Below, in pieces: positions 8,949-12,503 of a stretch of DNA of 12,503 bases. The notes under the pieces were generated by a model. That model saw only the letters and a list, made by a program, of their open reading frames with translations. It made no database searches and was not told where the DNA came from. How positions within the stretch are numbered: position 1 is the stretch's first letter; every line of letters begins with the position of its first letter. The DNA is taken from assembly GCA_934403665.1 (NCBI GenBank), contig CAKRUL010000011.1, positions 1-12,503 on the forward strand, read 5' to 3'. The position numbers and the translations under genes were made by a program. This stretch comes from an uncultured Clostridia bacterium (GTDB taxonomy: Bacteria; Bacillota_A; Clostridia; UMGS1840; HGM11507).

Positions 8949-8954
8949 CCTTCT
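8949..8954 (-). promoter_or_regulatory. addB: Ribosome binding site that decides the addB start
   Basis: AGAAGG on the minus strand. It lies 8 bases before GTG 8940 but overlaps the alternative GTG at 8949, which would have no usable spacing. This favours the shorter product. Confidence 0.6.
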
Positions 8955-8975
8955 TTTCTCTTTTGGTTTTCTTTT

Positions 8976-9004
8976 ATTATAATAAACGTCCGTATCAATG
9001 GCAA
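8976..9004 (-). promoter_or_regulatory. Strong sigma-A type promoter of addB-addA
   Basis: Minus strand: -35 TTGCCA (9004-8999), a 17-bp spacer, -10 TATAAT (8981-8976, perfect consensus). The start point would be near 8969, giving a leader of about 29 bases. The spacer contains one arm of the 9-bp inverted repeat described separately, so a bound protein there could block or modulate this promoter. Confidence 0.8.
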
Positions 9005-9023
9005 GAATGAAGCATGATACGGA
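8989..9023. promoter_or_regulatory. Perfect 9-bp inverted repeat, candidate operator between divergent promoters
   Basis: TCCGTATCA (8989-8997) and TGATACGGA (9015-9023) are exact reverse complements separated by 17 bp. One arm lies in the spacer of the addB promoter; the other lies just upstream of its -35 box and about 10 bp upstream of the -35 of a plus-strand promoter. It falls outside both predicted transcripts, so it would act as DNA and not as an RNA hairpin. The arms do not match the Gram-positive LexA box (GAAC-N4-GTTC). I do not recognise the regulator. Confidence 0.45.
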
Positions 9024-9032
9024 TACAAATGA

Positions 9033-9060
9033 TTGGTAGAGTTGCCATATGTGTTACAAT
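9033..9060 (+). promoter_or_regulatory. Candidate divergent plus-strand promoter with extended -10
   Basis: -35 TTGGTA (9033-9038), a 16-bp spacer ending in TGT, and -10 TACAAT (9055-9060), which together give an extended -10 (TG-n-TACAAT). A second overlapping option is TTGCCA (9042-9047), 17 bp, TAATGA (9065-9070). Transcription would start near 9067 and run toward the 3' end of mscS. No recognised gene lies downstream on this strand, so it may be a short RNA promoter or chance. Confidence 0.4.
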
Positions 9061-9074
9061 CAAATAATGAAAAG

Positions 9075-9142
9075 GCGAGGATACGCTCTTTTTGTTCTAT
9101 TGGATTCCCCGCAAAACAAAAAACAGAAAGGAGCCTCCTCGC
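9075..9142. other. Extended imperfect hairpin between addB and mscS
   Basis: GCGAGGA (9075-9081) pairs with TCCTCGC (9136-9142). Inside it TTTTTGTT pairs with AACAAAAA, and a TTG/CAA pair lies around a CCCCG-containing loop. On the plus strand this is a leader immediately before the ATG at 9143, holding the AAAGGAG ribosome site in an internal loop. On the minus strand it sits about 50 bases after the mscS stop and is followed by CTTTTC, so it could equally serve as a weak mscS terminator. A smaller AGGA-GGC-TCCT hairpin followed by a T-rich run is nested on that strand. The symmetric arms do not tell which strand is used. Confidence 0.4.
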
Positions 9143-9268
9143 ATGCGTAACATATCCGAACTCATTTGGAACACAAAAGATATGTTTGCCGAACCTATCC
9201 ATTTTTCAGGACAACGGTTCGATAGGGATAAGGAATTTCAATGCCTTCCGCATCAAATCTTTTTTTGA
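9143..9268 (+). CDS. Possible 41-residue small ORF antisense to the mscS 3' end, unrecognised
   Basis: ATG 9143 is preceded by AAAGGAG (9128-9134) with 8 bases of spacing, and a plus-strand promoter lies about 85 bases upstream. The product begins MRNISELIWNTKDMF and ends CLPHQIFF. It has no membrane segment or motif I know. Only the first 17 or so codons lie in non-coding DNA; the rest overlaps mscS (stop at 9195) on the other strand, so its downstream sequence is constrained by mscS. This may be a chance ORF. It is listed because promoter, leader structure, ribosome site and start line up. Confidence 0.2.
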   Translation: MRNISELIWNTKDMFAEPIHFSGQRFDRDKEFQCLPHQIFF

Positions 9269-10046
9269 TGGAATAACGCAAATCGCACAGCATCTCAAAA
9301 CCATGGGTGGCATTTTCACTCCAAACAGACGCACGCAAATTCACCGAGGAATCCCCCAAATCCGTTACGCGCACCGGCACCGGTTCTTTTCCTTTCTCTT
9401 TTTCCGTCTCGCTTCGGTTGTCCATAAAATCCGGATGCTTCTGCACTTCTTCCTTGATGATAGCGATCGCCAGATCCAAATCGGAGGTATAGCCGATTCC
9501 GATGTCCAGAAAATTGCAGACCTTAGACTCCGCAAAATTCACATTTTCCAACACGGTTTTGTTCATCACGCTGTTCGGCACAATAATCCGGGAATTTTCC
9601 AGAGTTCGGATCACCGTGTGCCGCAAAGAAATGTCCTCTACAAACCCCTCGATCTTCTCGCTTGGAATGCGAACTCTGTCGCCCAGCTCAAAGGGCTTGA
9701 ACAGAGAAATAAACATTCCGCTCACCAGATTGCCCACTGCCTCCTGTGCGGCAAATCCTAAAATCACAGCCAATATGCCGGAGCTTGCCAAAAAAGACAT
9801 CACAAATTTCTGAAACGGCTCAAACTGCAGAAGAACCCCGGAAACACCCAAAATCCAAAGCACAGAAACAACAATTCTGCGCAAAAATGTCAGGTGCGTG
9901 GCATTGACTCTGCCCTTTTTCATCATCATGTGAAACAGCTTACTGATCAGCTTGGTCACAAGAAACGTGATTGCAAGAATGACGATACTGCCGATAAATT
10001 TACTGCTTCCTGCAATTGGCGTCAGTTTTTCCAATAACTGTTGCAT
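9195..10046 (-). CDS. mscS: Small-conductance mechanosensitive channel, MscS family
   Basis: Membrane channel that opens under membrane tension and releases solutes during hypo-osmotic shock. At 283 residues it is almost the length of E. coli MscS (286). Three hydrophobic segments lie at about 17-40, 56-77 and 82-117. The third carries the pore-lining pattern ILGFAAQEAVGNLVSG at 95-110. By alignment around Q101, the E. coli gate leucines L105 and L109 correspond to V94 and F98, a substitution pattern that GFAAQ-type MscS proteins share. After this come the beta domain (GDRVRIP at 122-128, ENSRIIVPNSVM at 150-161) and the C-terminal alpha/beta domain ending in IEIPYPYRTV at 269-278. ATG 10046 has GGGGAG 8 bases upstream. 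It follows the YbaK-like gene by 19 bp and shares its promoter. Confidence 0.94.
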   Translation of the reverse strand: MQQLLEKLTPIAGSSKFIGSIVILAITFLVTKLISKLFHMMMKKGRVNATHLTFLRRIVVSVLWILGVSGVLLQFEPFQKFVMSFLASSGILAVILGFAAQEAVGNLVSGMFISLFKPFELGDRVRIPSEKIEGFVEDISLRHTVIRTLENSRIIVPNSVMNKTVLENVNFAESKVCNFLDIGIGYTSDLDLAIAIIKEEVQKHPDFMDNRSETEKEKGKEPVPVRVTDLGDSSVNLRASVWSENATHGFEMLCDLRYSIKKRFDAEGIEIPYPYRTVVLKNG

Positions 10047-10065
10047 TCATTCATCTCCCCTTATC

Positions 10066-10551
10066 TCAATCTACCGCAATGGGGACGCACTGGGCATGAA
10101 TCAGCTCTTTCAGCTCCATGGGATTCATTTCAATCTGAAAGCCGATCTTTCCTCCGCTGAAAAAAATCGTTTCGTGTTGTTCACAGGAACTGTCCAAAAC
10201 CGTGCGGTATTGCTTTTTCATTCCAATCGGCGAACAGCCGCCGCGGATATACCCGGTGACCTTGTTGATCTCTTTGACCGGAATCATCTCCACCGATTTT
10301 TCTCCGACTGCCTTCGCCGCTTCTTTCAGGCGCAGCTCTTTTGCAACCGGAATGACAAACACATAGTATTCCTTGCTGTGTCCTTTTGTCACCAACGTTT
10401 TAAATACTCTTGCCGGATCCTGATGCAGTTTCATTGCCACAGAAACCCCGTCAATGGCATTGTCCTCATGCTCATAGGTATAATGCCGGTAATCTATTTT
10501 GGCCTTGTCCAAAATGCGCATGGCGTTCGTCTTTACGGTTTCCTTTGCCAT
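10066..10551 (-). CDS. ybaK: YbaK/EbsC-type aminoacyl-tRNA deacylase (probable Cys-tRNA(Pro) editing)
   Basis: Cytoplasmic trans-editing protein. Family members hydrolyse mischarged tRNA, typically Cys-tRNA(Pro) made by prolyl-tRNA synthetase. With start 10551 it has 161 residues, the normal size for a free-standing YbaK domain. The conserved lysine of the family is seen in VFKTLV (K51). GGCSPIG at 104-110 and the closing segment GGKIGFQIEMNP at about 133-144, followed by an EL helix, are also typical. Two ATGs are adjacent: 10554 has only 4 bases to the GAGAGG ribosome site (10559-10564), while 10551 has 7, so the second is preferred. It is the first gene of a two-gene unit with mscS; its leader contains a 9-bp inverted repeat. 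The exact substrate (Cys-tRNA versus another mischarged tRNA) cannot be settled from sequence. Confidence 0.93.
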   Translation of the reverse strand: MAKETVKTNAMRILDKAKIDYRHYTYEHEDNAIDGVSVAMKLHQDPARVFKTLVTKGHSKEYYVFVIPVAKELRLKEAAKAVGEKSVEMIPVKEINKVTGYIRGGCSPIGMKKQYRTVLDSSCEQHETIFFSGGKIGFQIEMNPMELKELIHAQCVPIAVD

Positions 10552-10570
10552 CATGATACCTCTCTTTTAT

Positions 10571-10606
10571 CGGGGAAAAGGAAGCACTTTCACAGAATTT
10601 TCCCCG
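10571..10606 (-). promoter_or_regulatory. 9-bp inverted repeat (stem-loop) in the ybaK leader
   Basis: CGGGGAAAA (10571-10579) and TTTTCCCCG (10598-10606) are perfect reverse complements around an 18-base loop. In the minus-strand transcript the hairpin ends 6 bases before the GAGAGG ribosome site. It is followed by ATAAAAG, not a U-run, so it does not look like a terminator. It could affect mRNA stability, act on translation, or be a DNA operator downstream of the promoter. Confidence 0.5.
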
Positions 10607-10628
10607 AAGAAATCCTTCTTTCCTTTTT

Positions 10629-10657
10629 AGTGTATCACACAAACAGATCGGACACAA
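10629..10657 (-). promoter_or_regulatory. Probable extended -10 promoter of ybaK-mscS
   Basis: Minus strand: -35 TTGTGT (10657-10652), a 17-bp spacer, -10 TACACT (10634-10629) preceded by TGA, giving an extended -10. The start would be near 10622, leaving a leader of about 70 bases that contains the 9-bp stem-loop. Confidence 0.55.
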
Positions 10658-10703
10658 TGTATTTTTGCAGATCCCGTTTTTTTCTTGTTTCTTCTTCTTA
10701 AAA

Positions 10704-10750
10704 TTTCAGGGCCGTTGCCCGTGAATTTCTCACTTGCAACAGCCCTGAAA
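10704..10750 (-). terminator. Long hairpin terminator after the solute-binding protein gene
   Basis: TTTCAGGGC (10704-10712) pairs with GCCCTGAAA (10742-10750). After one mismatch, GTTG (10714-10717) pairs with CAAC (10737-10740), and GTGA/TCAC near the tip extends the stem. It begins 10 bases after the TAA of the solute-binding gene. On the minus strand it is followed by TTTT and then AAG, a short U-tract, so termination may be partial or helped by the very stable stem. Confidence 0.7.
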
Positions 10751-10759
10751 GCAAATTAT

Positions 10760-12379
10760 TTATTTCGCATCATATCTGGCTTGCGCCGCGTTGTACACAT
10801 CCGTTACCTTCTGTGTGCCGATCTCCTCTGCGTGTTTCACCCATGTATTCCATGCTGTATCGCCTGTTTCGGACGGATTGCTGGAAAGGATGTATTTACT
10901 ACAGAATTCCAAAGTATCTTTTTCGATTTTTGCATTGTAATCCGAGAAGACCTGCTGTTCTTCCTTAGTGAAGGACAGTTCCGGATCTTCCGGCAGGAAT
11001 CCGCCGCCTTCTTTGTTCAGCATCATATCCTGTGCTTCCTGTTCCTTTTCGCTTAAGTTAAAATAAGCACTTCTGCGGTCGAATCTTCTGTAAAGACCGG
11101 AAACACACATTCCGTATTTTTCCTCCAGGTCGTTAATCTGAATCGATTTACCTTCCTCAAATCCGATATATTCTGCATGGGTTTTATCCTTGTTCCAATT
11201 GAAGGTGACGCCTTCGATACCGCAGGTCATCAATTCCGCGCCGTTTTCACTGATCAGATAATCCAGAAGTTTCAATGCCAAAAGGCTGTTTTTACCTTTC
11301 TTGACAGCCGGACCCGTGCCCACTCGTGACAATGTGATTACTTTCTGACTCGGACCCATTGGATTGGCATAACGCAGATCATAATCCGGGACAATTCCTC
11401 TGGTCTGTTCATAGAACTGATCCAATCTGCCGATCCAGTCCACGGTTGTAAAAGCACTTGTCGGCTGGGTCATTTTAGAGGTCCATGCCGCCTGTGTGCA
11501 AGTCAGAAATTCCGGGTCAATCAGTTTTTCATCATACATTTTTTTCAGAAAATCCAGCATATCCTTCAGATTCTGATCGGTAGCAGAATGTTTCCAGGTG
11601 CCGGAAGTTTCATCATAATACGGTCTTGAAATGTCCAAGCCTCCCCAGCTTTGACCAAGACGCCAGAAAATCGCTTCCCCGTTTTTGGAAACAAAAGGTG
11701 TGGAGGTGGGATACAGCGCTTTCAGCTTCTTCATCGCCTGATAAAACTCTTCTGGGCTGTTCCACATAGGAATATTATGTTTGTCAAAAATGTCTTTCCG
11801 GTACAGCATTCCATGATTCACATCCCGGTCGGAATCATAAGTCGGAACGACATACAAATTGCCGTCTGATGCCATATAGCTTTTCATAACTTTCTCCGTC
11901 TTAAGCTCTTGGGCTCTGTCTACATAAATGCTTTTAATGTTCGGAAGCTCATTTAAATGCTCGTTTACCGGTTCAAAGGCGCCCTGCAGCCCGTATTCGT
12001 TCAATTCCTGTACTGTCATGCCGCCCTGAAAAATGTCCGGCATTTGGTCTTTGGAGGCAAGCATAACCCTTGATTTTTCTGTCAGCGTAGCCCGGGGAAT
12101 CTGAATCAGCTCCACATTGATTCCCGTCCGCCGTCTCAGCTCGTTAATCACAACGGATTGATTGCTGTCCTGGCTGGTATCGCAAAGCACGGTGATGGTT
12201 GTCGCCTTGTTATCCAACGGAAGCTTTAATCCGCCGGTTGTCTCTTCAAACTTCGCGATTTCCTCCTTCGTCATAACGCCGAGATCCACATCACTGTTCT
12301 TGCCGCAGCCGGAGAACAGCGCCACCGTCATGGCGGCAGCAATGCCTAAACTGAAAACTCTTTTTAATCCTCTTTTCAT
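10760..12379 (-). CDS. Extracellular solute-binding lipoprotein of an ABC transporter (LipO/LplA-like, probably carbohydrate)
   Basis: Captures a substrate outside the membrane and passes it to an ABC permease. The 539 residues fit the large LipO/LplA class of family 1 binding proteins, which are mostly linked to oligosaccharides or sugar derivatives. Residues 1-24 are a signal peptide with basic KRGLKR start, hydrophobic core and lipobox FSGC; C25 is the predicted lipidated cysteine, followed by a polar stretch. The mature domain begins with the beta strand TITVLCDTS, then RRRTGINVELIQIP, MPDIFQGG, YVVPTYD and the Trp/Tyr-rich GQSWGGLDISRPYYDE segment. The C-terminus (W-x-x-W followed by QARYDAK) also resembles this class. 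ATG 12379 has a purine-rich GGGAAGAGA upstream. No permease or ATPase is in view; they may lie upstream beyond 12503. The precise sugar is not inferable. Confidence 0.92.
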   Translation of the reverse strand: MKRGLKRVFSLGIAAAMTVALFSGCGKNSDVDLGVMTKEEIAKFEETTGGLKLPLDNKATTITVLCDTSQDSNQSVVINELRRRTGINVELIQIPRATLTEKSRVMLASKDQMPDIFQGGMTVQELNEYGLQGAFEPVNEHLNELPNIKSIYVDRAQELKTEKVMKSYMASDGNLYVVPTYDSDRDVNHGMLYRKDIFDKHNIPMWNSPEEFYQAMKKLKALYPTSTPFVSKNGEAIFWRLGQSWGGLDISRPYYDETSGTWKHSATDQNLKDMLDFLKKMYDEKLIDPEFLTCTQAAWTSKMTQPTSAFTTVDWIGRLDQFYEQTRGIVPDYDLRYANPMGPSQKVITLSRVGTGPAVKKGKNSLLALKLLDYLISENGAELMTCGIEGVTFNWNKDKTHAEYIGFEEGKSIQINDLEEKYGMCVSGLYRRFDRRSAYFNLSEKEQEAQDMMLNKEGGGFLPEDPELSFTKEEQQVFSDYNAKIEKDTLEFCSKYILSSNPSETGDTAWNTWVKHAEEIGTQKVTDVYNAAQARYDAK

Positions 12380-12403
12380 TCTCTTCCCTTCCCTTTCCTT
12401 TCT

Positions 12404-12433
12404 TTTATAAATTTTTTAACTATGCAAAACCAA
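12404..12433 (-). promoter_or_regulatory. Weak candidate promoter for the solute-binding protein gene
   Basis: Minus strand: TTGGTT (12433-12428), an 18-bp spacer, TATAAA (12409-12404). It lies in the AT-rich 61-bp gap between the upstream gene's stop and the start at 12379. The -35 is poor and AT-rich gaps give such matches by chance. No terminator hairpin is seen in the gap, so cotranscription with the upstream gene is also likely. Confidence 0.3.
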
Positions 12434-12440
12434 AACAAAA

Positions 12441-12503
12441 TTAATCCAAAGCAACCTCACAGTGCTGCTCTGCCGACTGATAAATCGCTCCCATCAGCTT
12501 GGA
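12441..12503 (-). CDS. C-terminal 20 residues of a probable Gfo/Idh/MocA-family oxidoreductase
   Basis: Only the end of the gene is in the window: 20 codons, then TAA at 12443-12441. The tail KLMGAIYQSAEQHCEVALD has the pattern that closes many Gfo/Idh/MocA NAD(P)-dependent sugar dehydrogenases (a helix with AIYxSAExG followed by V-x-L). Such enzymes often sit next to sugar ABC transporters, which fits the adjacent solute-binding lipoprotein 61 bp downstream. The call rests on a very short segment, so the family is likely but not secure. Confidence 0.6.
   Translation of the reverse strand, partial: SKLMGAIYQSAEQHCEVALD

Noticed and set aside
8915..9202. 95-codon minus-strand open frame across the addB start and promoter
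   Set aside because: It would span the TTGCCA/TATAAT promoter and overlap both mscS and addB, with no ribosome site or family signal. It conflicts with a much better supported promoter.
9195..9202. LexA/SOS box in the addB upstream region
   Set aside because: I looked for GAAC-N4-GTTC in 8941-9200 and found none; the inverted repeat there has unrelated arms.
10660..10700. T-rich run CCCGTTTTTTTCTTG on the plus strand as a terminator
   Set aside because: No stable hairpin precedes the T-run and no plus-strand gene ends there.

Overview
The window reads as chromosomal DNA of a low-to-mid GC Firmicute, most likely a Clostridia-class anaerobe. The grounds are the AddAB (not RecBCD) recombination nuclease, Gram-positive style Shine-Dalgarno sequences, TTGxxx/TATAAT-type promoters and a LipO/LplA-like lipoprotein sugar-binding protein. 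The species cannot be named from the sequence alone. Every confidently called gene lies on the minus strand, so transcription runs from high to low coordinates. I see no rRNA, tRNA, CRISPR array, insertion sequence or phage gene.

Layout in transcription order. (1) 12503-10700: the last 20 codons of a probable Gfo/Idh/MocA-type oxidoreductase, then a complete extracellular solute-binding lipoprotein that ends 10 bp before a long hairpin terminator. This is probably the tail of a carbohydrate uptake and processing locus. (2) 10660-9195: an extended -10 promoter, a leader with a 9-bp inverted repeat, then a YbaK/EbsC-type aminoacyl-tRNA deacylase and an MscS mechanosensitive channel 19 bp apart. 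(3) 9004-2132: a near-consensus promoter driving addB and addA, whose coding regions overlap by 4 bp (ATGA). They encode the two subunits of the ATP-dependent helicase/nuclease for double-strand-break processing. (4) 2113-1: a promoter, then a small membrane-anchored coiled-coil protein with a Ser/Thr/Pro/Ala-rich tail, an ApbE-type FMN transferase and thioredoxin reductase (cut by the window edge). Each of these three is separated from the next by about one base, so they look like one translationally coupled redox/flavin operon.

Most of the window is ordinary housekeeping. The least explained stretch is the 245-bp gap between mscS and addB (8941-9194). It holds the addB promoter, a perfect 9-bp inverted repeat (TCCGTATCA...TGATACGGA) around that promoter's -35 box, a good divergent plus-strand promoter, an extended hairpin and, directly after the hairpin, a 41-codon plus-strand ORF with a good ribosome binding site that runs into the 3' end of mscS antisense. 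The second point of interest is the repetitive tail of the small protein upstream of apbE, which carries S-x-A-T-T motifs loosely like ApbE flavinylation sites. I do not see a clear new multi-gene system here. These are candidate regulatory elements and one speculative partner protein.
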